Assembly: GCA_024734495.1 (NCBI GenBank)
Contig: JALMQS010000225.1
Location: forward strand, 13,111,573 to 13,175,572
Source of the DNA: Forficula auricularia
Taxonomy: Eukaryota > Arthropoda > Insecta > Dermaptera > Forficulidae
Direction: 5' to 3'
DNA: 64,000 bases
Shown: positions 44,641 through 56,238 of the stretch, one piece after another
Position numbering within the stretch: position 1 is the stretch's first letter
Layout: the number at the start of each line of letters is the position of its first letter
The notes under the pieces: model-generated
Seen by the model: the letters and a program-made list of their open reading frames with translations, nothing else
Database searches by the model: none
What the model was told of the DNA's origin: nothing
Made by a program: the position numbers and the translations under genes

Positions 44641-44931
44641 ATACCCTTAAACACTTTTTAAACAAATAAATAAAAATAAAGAGGAAAAACAACAACAACT
44701 GAGATCATAAGAAGAAAAAGTATTCAATGGCAATTCATAATGAGTTTTCATGATTTGGAATCTTGTTATGGAAACCCTGAGAAAGATGATTATAACATGT
44801 ACAATAGAGTGGAACGAAAAATACAAATTTTGATTTTTTTATTTGTAAATAGTTGCCTTTATAAGTCAAAAAGACGAAAACAAAATATAAAAGTGATTGG
44901 ACCATATCTTGAGGTGCCGCAAGAACAGGCG

Positions 44932-45388
44932 CGGATCCAGACCTCTGATTTGGGGGGGGAGGGAGGGCGGCAGCCACTGAGTTTTACCCCTCCCCCCTTA
45001 ATGAAAAATGGATCCTATCTCAAACTAAATAAAAAGAGCATTATATTTTTAAATTCATTTCCTTTGTCAACATTTTTAATAGAGATGGGAAAAATCGTTC
45101 TTTTTAGGGAATAGTTCTTTTATAGTTCGTTCATTATATGGAACTAGTTCAATTGAACCGTTGCCAATGTATATAAGATCTGCTTTTTATCTCGAAAGTG
45201 TGTCGCGATCGAATTGTCCAAGCGGGGGGGGGGGGTCAGAGACGCCCCCCCCCCACATATAACTTTATTTTCAATTTTAAAATTTAATGTTATAAAAAAA
45301 AATTAAATAAACATAAAAAATGTTGATCTCCAATGCTTTAGGGGGGGGGGGGCGGTCGCCCCTATCGCCCCCCTGGATCCGCGCATGC
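44932..45388. mobile_element. hAT-type MITE, diverged
   Basis: Ends GCGGATCCAG and the inverse CTGGATCCGCGC; inside, 'cgaaagtgtgtcgcgatcg' is the inverse of the same block in the 36172-36455 MITE. Long G/C runs. Confidence 0.7.
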
Positions 45389-45399
45389 GCAACCCAGGT

Positions 45400-45490
45400 A
45401 ACCACAATATCTTAAGAATATTCTAAGGATATTCTAAGGACATTTAAATCTTCTTAGAATATTCTGAGGATATTGTGTGTTACCTGGGAA
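45400..45490. repeat. Short AT-rich palindrome
   Basis: 'cccaggtaaccacaatatc' and the inverse 'gatattgtgtgttacctggg' with 'agaatattct' repeats between. Confidence 0.7.
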
Positions 45491-46140
45491 GAACGATAAA
45501 GTTTCATAAATTAACAGATTTGGCAGAGTTCTTATTTTTTTTTTTTAGTTTGTATGTAAAAACAATAAATTGTTATTGTAATACCACAAAAAAATGTTAA
45601 TTGATGTAGAAAAGGCATACAAAATTTTGAGACTGTGATTATAGCATGTCTTGAGGTGCCGCAAGAACGATACAATTTGATAAAAGTGCAATTTTTTACT
45701 ATTATTTCGAATAATTTTCCAATAAGTTGCTATTTTGTAATATAAATAATTTTTATATCGTTTTCTTGTCTTACAACTACATTTTGTACAAATACATGCA
45801 GAAGAAAACATTAAAAACATTTTTCAAAATTTTCAAATTTTTAACAATATTAAAGCTCTTTGCGGCACCTTAAGATATTGAAATATGACAACCAAATTTT
45901 TGTTCTTTCTTTATGAACATAAAATGCAAAATTTGGCCACTATTACAAATACAAAATACAAAAATTAAAAAAAAGGACATTTTAGTTCCACTCTAATGAA
46001 CAATGTATACATCAATATTCTGTTTTCGAATTATTTAGTTAAATATTTATCATTGGGGGTGGATTTGCTATATTCCTCAATATTTGCGATTTGGAGTAAT
46101 AAATATCACTGAAAGCGAATATAATGGTCTTACTGTAGCA

Positions 46141-46340
46141 ATTTTTTTTTTTTTTTTTTTTTTTTGCTTTTCGGCCTTTCCAGCCATAAGCCTAATCACT
46201 GATACCTAGTTATATATTTTTAAAATTTGTCTCACCCCCGGGGGTCAGATTTTAGCTGGATTGCCTCGCGAATCGGATTCGAACCCGGGTCCCCGGGTTG
46301 GCTCGCTGTCACGCTACCGCCTAAGCCTATCTGACCCCCC
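46141..46340 (-). mobile_element. tRNA-derived SINE
   Basis: Minus strand: A-box-like TAGGCGGTAGCGTGACAGCG, B-box GGGTTCGAATCC (46275-46290), body, and an A-tail seen as a 24-base T-run at 46141. Same family as 3468-3650. Confidence 0.8.
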
Positions 46341-46345
46341 CTAAA

Positions 46346-46805
46346 ATCCTATTTTTAAGTAGGTAACTAAATATAATAATAATGACGTGATTAAAGCTTT
46401 TTGTCTACAAAATAATTTAATTTGTTTTTTAAAATGGATTATTCTCGTCGAAGCTCAGAGATAAATCCAATATGATAATTTTATTTTGTAGTTAATTTTG
46501 ATTCGGTTTTGATTCAACAATTTTCAAACCGAATTAGACTAGACCTCGCTGTTTTGTTCACAATAAGCGTCCAAACATGTTATCATTTTCATGGGAATAA
46601 CGATTAAAATGAATTTAACATAATTCACCATCTTCTCGTCATTAGTGTCGCTAATTAGGAAAACTTATTGAGTTGTTCTCGAAAGTATCAACCATTGTGA
46701 TAGGGATTTTTTCTTTCTCATAAAATATTAAAACATGCCTATAATTTATTTTATTTTTATTTTTTTATATGCCTATACATACTATATATATATAAATTTT
46801 ATTTA
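46346..46805. other. Intergenic, nothing recognised
   Basis: AT-rich spacer. Confidence 0.35.
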
Positions 46806-47469
46806 AGGGCGTTCCCTAATGATCTTGCAATTCTTTTAAAACTTTGAATACACATATTTATAAGTGTCCTTTATACGTAGACATATTTTTCAATAGACTT
46901 TGAGGCACTAAATTTGTAAATATTGAAATTTGGATATTTAACACGGGAACCCTATCCTGATTGATGTTAAGGCGACTGTTTCATTAAATAACAACAATCG
47001 TAATTTTCTTGAAATTATTTTGAAAAACTGAGAATCATTAACTGAAGATATAACAAATATTTTTCTGTAATAATTGTATCAAGCGGTATTCGTTTTGTAT
47101 GAAAAATTTTAAAAGTTAGGTATTTTGATGGTTTTCATTTTTTCTCCCAAGGCATGGCAAGTGAGAGCTGGCGACTTGGCAACATCGCACTAGAATCTCT
47201 CAATTTTTCCATATCTAAAAAACTTCTGCAGTTGGTGCATTTGAGATTATTAGCTAATTCTCTCGACCTAATTATACAGTTCTCATCTGAAATTTCGCAT
47301 TTGAGCTGTTTCATGAAGTGTTTTTTTTTATTCTTTGTCTTTTATCGTCGGTAAGAATGCAATGTTGCCAGATCCGAGAAACGACGCAGTGAACATATTT
47401 TTGCCTTTTTGCGCATGTGAGAGTAGGGGAAAGAGTGAACTGCATCTGAGCTGTATTAGGGAACGTCCT
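46806..47469. mobile_element. TA-flanked inverted-repeat element
   Basis: Ends AGGGCGTTCCCTAAT and the inverse ATTAGGGAACGTCCT, with TA at 46804-46805 and 47470-47471. 664 bp. A 66-codon frame (47154-47354) inside has no recognisable motif. Probably a Tc1/mariner-type non-autonomous element. Confidence 0.6.
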
Positions 47470-47667
47470 TAATGAAAAAATATCAATTTTCTATTAAAAA
47501 AATATAATTTTTAAATTCCTATATCTATATTTATATTTTAATGCTAAAATAAAATACAGGGTCAATAAATATTAGATTATGATTGAATGTAATGGAAGGC
47601 AGTGAGGAAGGAAAAAATTAACACATATCAAATGGGGTGTAATTTGTTGGAATCCTTCCTCCTTTCC

Positions 47668-47722
47668 TTTCAAACCGACGTTTCGGAGGATTTTTCCCTC
47701 CTTCTTCAGGGTTTCAAAGGGT
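47668..47722 (-). ncRNA. Hammerhead-ribozyme motif, left arm
   Basis: Minus strand CTGAAGA (47703-47709), perfect stem II GGAGG/CCTCC, GAAA (47681-47684), ACGTC, stem I GGTTT(G)AAAGG with CCTTT(G)AAACC. All core bases present. Confidence 0.82.
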
Positions 47723-47847
47723 CAATGAATGAAACAAATAAAATGTTTCTTCTTTCTCCACAGTAGTGCCTTTGCTAAAAAAGAAGAAAGTTTTGAACAC
47801 TACTGTGGAGAGAAGAAGGAAACATTTTATTTGTTTCATTCACTGAC

Positions 47848-47901
47848 CCTTTGAAGCCCTGAAGAAGGAGGGAAAATCATCCGAAACGTCGGTTTGAAAG
47901 A
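47848..47901 (+). ncRNA. Hammerhead-ribozyme motif, right arm
   Basis: CTGAAGA (47859-47865), stem II GGAGG/CATCC (one mismatch), GAAA (47883-47886), ACGTC. Confidence 0.75.
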
Positions 47902-48058
47902 AAAGGAGGAAGGATTCCAATAAATTACACCTTGTTTGATATGTGTTAATTTTTCATTCCTCACTACCCCTGGGCTGCCTTCCATTACATTAAATTAAAA
48001 TTTCTAACAGTCCGTCTCTCTCCAGAGAAAATTTCGTTGCAAAAAAATTAGATTATGA

Positions 48059-48830
48059 AATTTATACAAGTACCTATTTCGAATATTTTGTGAAATGTGA
48101 TGAAAATGTTGAAATGTAACAAAAAACATTCTATTATGTCCTCTGGTGATTAAAAATTCTGCCGCCCTTTCCCCTTGCACCCCAGAGGGACATTGACCAA
48201 AAAGCCGATTATTCTCCAGGGGAAAAAAATCCCGATCATTAATTTTTTAAATCGACGTTTATTATTTAGAGTTTATCTTTTTAAGTGTAATCCAAAAAAA
48301 AAATGTAAAATGTATATTCCAGAAAAATCGAATGTTGTAAAAAGAATGCGTGGGTGTGGACCATGGTGTGAAATGGATTTGTTAGAAAAGAACTTGGTAC
48401 TTATTAAAACAAAACTGAAATTAAGAGAGGTCGTTGGACCAACAAAAAATGTATTATTAATATTATATTATTATTATTATTACTATATTATACATATATA
48501 AATCGAATTTATTATTCTATGTTATATTTTCAATGTTCTAGATTAATATATATAAATGTACACTATATAAATTTAATAAAATATTATTAATATAAAATGA
48601 CTGTTAAATATTTTCAATGTAGAATAAAATAAAATTTCTTTTATATAAACATACATACATATACCTATTTAATAATCTGAATAAATTGTTTTTATTGATG
48701 TTCTTTTATTAAATCCTATCCTGGTCATTTATATTATTTTATCATTGTATAATCAGCTTTCTAGACCCCTGGTATCGTCGGGGGACGCAAGCCCCACGAA
48801 TCTTTATCGCATAGCTAAGTTCACTTTACA

Positions 48831-48865
<35 letters not shown>

Positions 48866-48944
48866 AAGAGAAAGGTATATAAAATTTTACAAGACAAAAT
48901 TAATTTAATTAAAGAAAGTGGTGTAGGTTTTAGGTGAAACATGA
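48059..48944. other. Intergenic, AT-rich
   Basis: A 108-codon frame (48175-48501) ends in a TAT/ATT repeat and has no motif; not called. An AT microsatellite lies at 48832-48856. Confidence 0.4.
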
Positions 48945-49015
48945 TATTAATTAATAAAGTAAAGGGTGTGTAGTTCACTGTGAAACTACACACCCTTTAC
49001 TTTATTAATTAATTT
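48940..49015. repeat. Near-perfect hairpin
   Basis: 'attaattaataaagtaaagg' (48953 on) through 'gtgtgtagttcac' pairs with its inverse ending at 49014: arms of ~33 bp and a tiny loop. The preceding 'aggtgaaacat' recurs at 7107, 52360 and 59208, so it may derive from a PLE end. Confidence 0.7.
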
Positions 49016-49173
49016 AGACAAAATTAATTCCTATCTGATATCGAATATTAATTTAAAATTTTGAATATTTGACCAAAAAATATCTAATTTCAAAAAAATG
49101 ATGGTTAATATAGGTATTTGAAGCTAATTTGACCTTGCATTCGTCGGAAACCACTAAATTTGGATTATATATA

Positions 49174-49500
49174 CTAGTACCTGGAGACACTGACCGATTC
49201 TCGGTAACTTTTTCCTTCAGTTAAAAGCTTTATTTTAATATAATTTTTAATTTAAAATTCTGACAAAAATGTCGATTTTTTTTGGAGAGCCGTTTTCAAA
49301 TAAAAAAAATACAAATATATATAGTATATATATATATATATATATATATAGTACCCCCTCCTCCACCCCGCTCGACCCCACCCCCGAAACCTCGCCCTAC
49401 CCCCGGATCCCCAAACCCTGCACCCCACTACCTGCACCTGTTTTGATTCAACCACATTCATTTTTATTCATCTAATTGTTAATAAATAAAATCTATCAAA
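49174..49500 (-). mobile_element. Helitron-like element, 3' part
   Basis: Minus-strand 3' end: CCGAGAATCGGT hairpin region, 'ccaggtactag' with CTAG then T at 49173-49177. C-rich modules at 49350-49440; the 5' end is missing. Confidence 0.5.
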
Positions 49501-50689
49501 ATGTGTTATTTGTCCGGCGGAAGATATTTTAAAATAAATTCTTGATTATTTTTTATTCTATTAAATAAATAAGGTTCTTTATAAAAACAATTATAAAACG
49601 TTTATTAATAATTCTAACGTTTAGGTAGAACAAAATATGTTAAAAACCACAATCACAATAGTTCTTCAAGGCCTTTGAGAACAATGAATTAACCCAACCC
49701 AGTGTCTGTCTGGGTACAAAAGTAAAAGGGAAACCTTTTTTTAAACCCCTAAGATTGGGATTTGTCTACGTGAGAATAAATCATTTGATTACGAAATAAC
49801 CCATCAAAAACAATTTTGTCGAAGATGAGACCGTGACAGATCGAGGGTTAGACTAACTACCCAGAAAGCAGGTTAGTGCTCGGGTTCAACTCCCGGGTGG
49901 ATAAAGCCCTCTGACATGCAATATAAAAATAATTTCTACTAAAATCATAGATATTGTGTCCATGGAATTGTGTTTTTTTTTTTAATTCAAGTTCTAGATC
50001 CTTTAATCGATTTATAGGAAATTTCAAAAAGTGGGAGTGTGGTTTAAAAATTGTTTCTAACAAAAATCGAAGAAAGCTGATATTTCTAATAAAAGATTCT
50101 CATAATTAAAAGGTTTATCATTGAGTTTTGGGACACCCTGTATAGAGATAACGATATCGCATTCATCCACTTTGTTTATACCTACCCATTTAGGTACCAT
50201 GTTTTAATGAATATTATCGATAATTTTATAACACAAATTGTGATTCTTTCGTGTAATTGTAAGCATTCAATGAAAAATTGAATTTTTTCTCTATTTGTAT
50301 TCAAAAGTTTAATATAAACAGCCTTATCAGTTCTTTAAATAACAATTCTGGTTTATTTTTCCAAAAAAAAATCTACTTTTTTGTTATAAATATTAATCGG
50401 GATTTGAAAATAGATAGGAATATCAAAAATAAATCCCTGTTTGAATGTTGGTTATGTTTGTCAGAATTGATTTAGATATGAAGAGTGGAGAGATCAAGGC
50501 ATTCAGCCAGAAACGAACGAGATCCGATTCCTGTCCAATTTATTTTGACATCAGGGCCCTTGAATCTAGAACAGAGAGAGAGAGAGAGAGAGATGAAAAA
50601 AATACATTGAGAAAAAGATTGGAAAAAAGAAGAGGGGGGAGACAAAAACCATTGCTATTTATTGATTTAAACAGGATTCCCTAGAGGCA
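49501..50689. other. Intergenic with a SINE relic
   Basis: At 49830-49930 'gctcgggttcaactcccggg' plus 'ccctctgacatgcaat' resembles the tRNA-like family of 31.5 kb and 61.34 kb. A (GA)n run lies at 50571-50592. A 79-codon frame (50445-50684) is Arg/Glu-rich and unrecognised. Confidence 0.45.
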
Positions 50690-50760
50690 GTGGCGGATCA
50701 AGTCAAGTGGGGGGGGGGGCCCTAAGCGGTAAAATAACGAGCCCCTCAAAATCACTTAAA
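50690..50760. repeat. hAT-like end fragment
   Basis: 'cagtggcggat' followed by a G-run and 'ggccct' resembles the 53.18 kb fragment (cagtggcggattat...gggccc). The partner end was not found. Confidence 0.4.
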
Positions 50761-50846
50761 CAAAAAATGAACCATGAACGATTATATCCAAAGTTTGTAC
50801 TTATTAACAAAACATTTATTTTTTTCTCAAATACTTTTTCATAAAA

Positions 50847-51810
50847 TCTATATATATAAAATTCTTTGCCCGATACACTCACTCACTCATCATCAAAACA
50901 GCCAGAACCACTGAACATAGAAACATGAAATTTGGAGAGGATATTACATCTATGACATAGGGGCTCACTAAGAAAGGATTTTTCGAAATTCGACCCCTAA
51001 GGGGGTCAAAGGGGGCAAAGTGTGTTTTCACTGATTATGCGATATCTCTTAAGGACGATAAAATATCTACTTGCTTTTTACTTATAAAAATACTAAATTA
51101 AAATATCTAAAAATTAATTTCAGGATTTTTTGAAATTCGACCCTTAAAGAGGTCAAAAGGGGCAAAATATCTTTGCAATGTGTTTACACTAATTATGCAT
51201 TTTCAATTAAGAACGATAAGATATTTACTTGATTTTTACTTAATAAAATTCTAAACACAAATATCTAAAAAGTGATTTCAGGATTTTTTGAAATTCGACT
51301 CCCAAGTATCCAAAATGTGAGTGGGGGCAAAAATTAAAACTCTCTGCGATCTTGATCAAATATTGTAGAGTTATTCTTTATTACTTTAAGAGACTATTTC
51401 TGTAAAAATCAACTATCAAAATTGACTGTATGGGGGGGGGGTCGAAGGGGGGAGCAAATTATAGAAATTTTTAGCCTTTTTGTACATTTACTCTTTAGAA
51501 AACTGAGAGTTATTTATTTGAAAATATCTAAAAAATAATTTCAACCTCCCAAAATGTGAGTGGGGGCAAAAAATTAATACTCTCTCCGATATAGATCAAA
51601 TTTTGTAATGTTAGTTTTTAAGACAATATAAAATGTATGCTGTAAAAATCAATAGCCAAAATGAGTGCGTGGGGGCGAAAGAGGGGGCAAAATATTACAA
51701 ATATATATTACAGACCTAATAATCACTTGCCGAGACGCAGCCCGCCAGGGCCTCCTGCCCGGAGGGCCGAGCTATAGAGGGCGTGCCGAAGGCACGCCTG
51801 GAGCAGCTCG
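50847..51810 (+). mobile_element. Helitron-like non-autonomous element
   Basis: Starts TCTATATATATAAAA after an A. Ends with the 8-bp-stem hairpin GGCGTGCC-gaa-GGCACGCC (51780-51798), then TGGAGCAG and CTCG before T. The terminus is CTCG where CTAG/CTRR is expected. The interior repeats 'gaaattcgaccc..aa' and 'aaaatgtgagtgggggcaaa' modules several times. Non-coding. Confidence 0.6.
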
Positions 51811-51894
51811 TATATTATAAATTAGATCATTTGGATTGTTCAAACAAACAAACCTTATTTAGAAGTGATTGATAACAATGAATGATCTACTGAT

Positions 51895-52770
51895 CAAGTG
51901 ACCCAAATTTTGTATACATAATTAGTGGGCTCCCAGAAGTCTAAAAATGCAAAAACTAACAGCCCTAAATGGGGGGTAGGGGGGTCAAAAAATTAAAATC
52001 TAGGCCCTTTTTGTATACTTAACACTGTTCGACAAATAATTTCTCCCCGTAAATCTAACAATGAATTCCAGTAGAGTTTTCTACGCTGATTTATATTATG
52101 ATCATACGATTTCCCAATTTTTTAAAACACGTCAGAGTTTTGAGATATTATCGATCAAAATGACGAAAAAGGCCATTTTGACCTATTTTCGAATCCCATT
52201 AGATATTAAACAGCAATATTTGAAATCAAAATATTTTGTTACCGTAATAGAAAACAGCTTCCTCTTTGATTTTCAAATTACCATTTGTTTTTAGCTCAAT
52301 TATAACTCGAGTTATATCTAAAAAATAACTTTTAAGGAGTTCGGTGTTGGTTCTAGGTGAAACATTTTAATATAATAATAAAACATAAACTACGTGATTT
52401 TAAAGGATAATAAACATAGATAAAAACATATTTTTTATTCTTTTAGCTGGCTAACATAACTCGAGTTCTAATTGAGCTACAAACAAGTGGTAATTTGAAA
52501 ATCAAAGAGGAAGCTGTTTTCTATTACGGCAACAAACTATTTTGATTTCAAATATTGCTGTTTGATATCTAATGGGATTCGAAAATAGGTCAAAATGGCC
52601 TTTTTCGTCATTTTGATCGATAATATCTCAAAGCTCTGACGTGTTGTAAAAAATCGGGAAATTGCATAATAATCAGCGTATAAAAATCTGCTAGAATCCA
52701 TTGGTAGGTTTAGGTGGAGAAATTTTTGTTTAATTTTTGTCGAGCAGTGTAATCAGTGGGCTTTCTTCTG
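51895..52770 (+). repeat. Family H module split by a foldback element
   Basis: 'ttttgtatacataattagtgggctcccagaa' (51910) and a second module (to 52018) continue at 52752 with 'atcagtgggctttc'. Confidence 0.65.
52021..52751. mobile_element. Palindromic foldback element
   Basis: Ends ACACTGTTCGACAAA and the inverse near 52736-52751; arms of ~290 bp mirror each other ('ggccattttgacctattttc' at 52171 with its inverse near 52585). The centre holds a PLE-end-like string 'aaggagttcggtgttggtt' at 52335. The target is a TA in a family H repeat. Confidence 0.75.
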
Positions 52771-53176
52771 ACAAAACACAATAAACTAAAAGTTTGCATT
52801 AACCAAGTCAGTTCTTCAAAGAGTAGATATAAATTCGGATTGGAATCAAGGGAGGAGATGGAATTAGTCGTGTCGCAAAAAATTAATAAATAAATAACTC
52901 AGATACGGTGAGTGGCAGAGCTTCGGGATTTGAAACTTAAGTTATTTCTCAAAACAGATTGGGCCAAACCCAAATTGAGGTAATTTGAAAGAAGAAAATT
53001 GGTATGATGATTTCAAATAAGAGCGAAAAGAAAGTCGTGTGATGCCCACAAAATGTATTTCTGTTATTTCTCATGGGTCCAATTACTCGATTGGATTTAG
53101 ATAAATAGGTTTAACGATTTTAACCCGTCTACTTTAGTCAATTGAAAGGAAAGCCTGGGTTTCAAAAACACCCTTT
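52771..53176. other. Unclassified
   Basis: Less AT-rich than the flanks, no repeat partner in the window, no frame. Confidence 0.35.
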
Positions 53177-53340
53177 ACGCAGTGGCGGATTATAGGGTAA
53201 GCCGAATGAGCGGCTGCGGGGGGCCCCGTGATTGTAAGGGGCCCTAAAAAAGGTCGATTGTGTTATATTATACATTGTTTTATAACATTTCTATTCAATT
53301 TTAAAAACGCAACAACACCTCGATTTTTTTAATTATTATT

Positions 53341-53580
53341 TTCTAAGGGTTGAAATTTTATTTAAATCACACAAAATTAATTTTAATTATTTATTGAACA
53401 CGAACAAATAATACAATATAACTACGACGTTTCGATCGACTTATTCTGCGGTCGTTTTCAAGTATGAACACCCAGTTCGATTCAAATTCAGTTAACCTAA
53501 AATCTATATGGTATTATTTGTTCGTATTCAATAAATAATTATAATTAAATATGTGTGATTTAAATAAAATTTTAAAGCTA
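53341..53580 (-). mobile_element. Penelope-like palindrome, small
   Basis: Inverted arms: 'aattatttattgaacacgaa' (53380 on) with its inverse near 53520-53545, and an outer 'ttttatttaaatcacac' pair. A minus-strand core GAAACGTC with stem II CGAC/GTCG is present, but CTGANGA is decayed. Confidence 0.6.
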
Positions 53581-53654
53581 AAAAATAATAAATAAGTGAA
53601 ATCAAAGACTATTTAAATACTTATATAGTAAATATAGTAAAAATCAATTGCACT

Positions 53655-53985
53655 TCTCATGTGGCCATCTACTTGACTTTATCATACAACCTGACCCCTC
53701 TCTTATATTTAATATTTAATAAAACTATTTATAATCATGTAGGGGGGGGGTTACTTTTTGGATTTTTAGACTACTGGGCCCCATTGATTATGTATACAAA
53801 ATTTGGTTGAGTTTTGTACAAGTACAATTTTTAGACTTCTGGGGGCCCACTGATTATGTATACGAAATTTGTTTTAATTTGGTTCAAGGGCATATATTTT
53901 CATTTTTTGCCCCTACACCCTCCCCTCCCCCATTTTGGGCGGTTAGTTTTTGCATTTTTAGTCTTCTGGGGGCCATATTATTTTT
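53655..53985 (-). repeat. Family H repeat, inverted copy
   Basis: Minus-strand orientation: 'catgtggccatctacttgac' (53660), then modules with 'gtatacaaaatttggttgag' and 'ttttgggcggttag'. Confidence 0.7.
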
Positions 53986-54129
53986 TTATCTTCTTATAAT
54001 TTACAAGAAACTGAACATTTTTGTCTTCGTCAATATCATCTATAGGTATAAATACGAAATGATATAGTTAGGTAGGACTGATGTTCTGGTTAATTTTGTA
54101 AGAATAATAATTCTTTTGTAATAATAAAT

Positions 54130-54700
54130 TATGTTCAGTTAAGAGTATAACTAAACATTATTATTATTATTTTTTTTTTTAATGATATTGATGTGAGAAG
54201 GAGATACACCAGAAGGTGGATCCCCTAAAGGCCTGTATGGGCTGGCCCCTCCATCGTGAAAAGAACAGAGTAGAAGGAAAAGAAGCCGGGATCACGAGCC
54301 AATCTCAGAAACTTAGATACAATTCAATATCCAATTTACTAAGGTTTTAGGGGCTTCGAGCAGTGGTAAATTCTCCGCGCGATAAATTCGGTTAAATTTA
54401 TCTCCAACTTAATTTTTATTACCAGACCCTATACTTACAGAAAAAATGTCTGGGTATAGCCGGGAATCGAACCCGAGACCTCCGGGTTGCCAGTCAGTTA
54501 CTCTGACCATTACACCACGGAGGCGGACGATTATTGTTTTTTATTAACCATTTCATTATACTTAGCCTTTTTGAACCATTAGTACTTTGCTGAATATACT
54601 CTTTCTATTTCTAAAATCGTATAGATGGTTCTCATTTTCTATTTCGAACAAACTCTCGAAATTGCCCCCGTTTGATAAACATACTATGGTAAGTCTATTT
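54130..54700 (+). repeat. Dispersed repeat interrupted by a SINE
   Basis: Matches 44400-44600; the match breaks at about 54165 and resumes at 54532. Confidence 0.6.
54165..54530 (-). mobile_element. tRNA-derived SINE, complete
   Basis: Minus-strand head GCCTCCGTGGTGTAATGGTC (A box) and CTCGGGTTCGATTCCCGG (T-arm/B box) at 54455-54528, a ~270-bp body, and an A-tail seen as a T-run at 54168-54180. Acceptor-stem pairing is absent, so this is a SINE, not a tRNA. Confidence 0.75.
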
Positions 54701-55214
54701 ATTATTAATACCTAATTATAAAGTTGTTTTATTTGTTCTTTCTATTGTTTGAAAATGCAAATAACAATAATTAAACAGTTTTTTTTTTTTTTTATTGATC
54801 ATCCCTGGCCTTTTTAGCCATCAGATAAATTAAACAGTTTAATTAATTTTATTTTTAACAATACTTATGTTTAATTAAATATTTTATTTATTAATTGACC
54901 TATTATTACTGAATTGAACAATTGAAAAATTTCTATATGTTCTTGAAATTCCGATTCAAAATACAATTATTTTCGTTCGGAAACTTTTAATAAATATCTT
55001 ATGTATTATGATTTAATTAAGGAGTATTTTTTATTTAATAATAATTAATTGTAATTATTTTCTATTTACTTACGTTATTCCTTTCATCTGAGACTGACTT
55101 TGTGATATTTGCTGTTCTTTTGATATATTTTCTAATATTCCTTTTTTCTCGTTAACGATTTTCCTATAAGAATCGGAAATGATAATTAGCCAAGAAAATT
55201 TAATATTTTTTTTA
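54701..55214. other. AT-rich, SINE tail scrap
   Basis: The T-run at 54780-54795 with 'ggcctttttagccat' is a fragment of the 3.5/46.1 kb SINE. Otherwise nothing. Confidence 0.45.
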
Positions 55215-56220
55215 CTTTATCCAATGCAAAGCATGGGTAAAGTATTGTAATCGCTCTCGGGGCAAGCGTGGCTTCAAAGGGTCCTCAGGTAAAGACTACG
55301 GAACCCATGGACTCAATTAAAGTCACAAATTGTAGTATTCAATTAGGTTGAATTTTAGCACGTGACGGTTTTGCCAAAAATTACATGGGGTCTCGTCGAG
55401 AGGCCAAAAAGTGCGATTTTTTCATTTAGTGCGTGCGGATGGATGGATGTATGTTATCGTTTTTTTGGCCCACGATTTTTTCCACACCGTTGCACCGATT
55501 GAAATGAAATTGAAAACCTACCATTAGTTTAACAAAATGAAGCGCTGATTAGTTTTTGGTACATATCGGCTCACAAACATTAGTACTTTATTTCAGTACT
55601 TTTTTAGTTTTTTCTAAATATCTTGAAAATGACTTAACCAATTTTGATGAAATTTAATATCCTAATTAAGTACCTTGGGGACCACAAAAAAGGTTAAATA
55701 AAGTTTTTAGTAAAATTATATTTTAAAGCTTGAGTTGTTTACCAAAAAAGAATTTAGTCTTTTTGATTTTAAGTCGATTCTTCCACATTTTCAGTAGAGG
55801 TTTCATTAATAGTCAAAACATCAAAAATAGAATGCAATAAGGTTATTCCTCTAGTATTAGATAAGAATCGATCGTTATTTTTTATTTTAAGTCGATTCCT
55901 CCATGTCTTCAGCAATGGTTACCAATAATAATCGAAACGTCAAAAACCTAATGTAGAATTGTTATTCCTCAAGTATTAGATGAGAATCGATGGCTATCTT
56001 TGATTTTAAGTCGATTCCTCCATGTCTTCAGCAATGGTTACAATAATAACCGAAATGTCAAAAATCCAATGTAGAATGGTTATTCCTCGACTATTAAATG
56101 AGAATTATTTTTGAATTAATGTCAATATGAACTACAAATTGCAAGTGATATCTGATTAATAATAAAGGAACAAACATATTAATATTTCAAATGAATTTGG
56201 ATAAAGTTTAGCAACGATCC
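55215..56220 (+). repeat. Family-H-related repeat with a minisatellite
   Basis: Begins 'tactttatccaatgcaaagc' forming a hairpin with 'atgggtaaagta', then 'ttgtaatcg' as in family H, but the body differs (gtgcgtgcggatggatgg, ccgattgaaatgaaattg). Confidence 0.5.
55765..56106 (+). repeat. Minisatellite, three ~118-bp units
   Basis: 'aagtcgattc' starts units at 55771, 55889 and 56008 (periods 118 and 119). Each unit ends 'ttattcctc..tattagat.agaat'. The last two units are the most alike. Confidence 0.85.
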
Positions 56221-56238
56221 GTTGCAGTTTATTTTATA

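Larger units (their letters stand above)
44806..45997. mobile_element. Inverted-repeat element with a hAT MITE inside
   Basis: Ends 'agagtggaacgaaaaat' and the inverse of 'agagtggaactaaaat' (45978-45993); inner mirror 'cttgaggtgccgcaaga' (44909) with 'tttgcggcaccttaag' (45861). The first motif recurs directly at 45651. No coding content. Confidence 0.65.
47583..48046. mobile_element. Penelope-like palindrome with paired hammerheads
   Basis: The 12-bp duplication ATTAGATTATGA flanks it (47571-47582, 48047-48058). Inverted arms 47583-47770 and 47790-47990 nearly touch; no protein remains. Confidence 0.85.

Noticed and set aside
48175..48501. 108-codon plus-strand frame
   Set aside because: The C-terminal end is an ATT/TAT microsatellite and the rest has no recognisable domain.
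53430..53470. Hammerhead-like GAAACGTC with CGAC/GTCG stem
   Set aside because: The CTGANGA half is not present in recognisable form; counted as a PLE end only.
54455..54528. Genuine tRNA gene
   Set aside because: The T arm and A/B boxes are good, but the acceptor stem does not pair and an A-tailed body follows: SINE.
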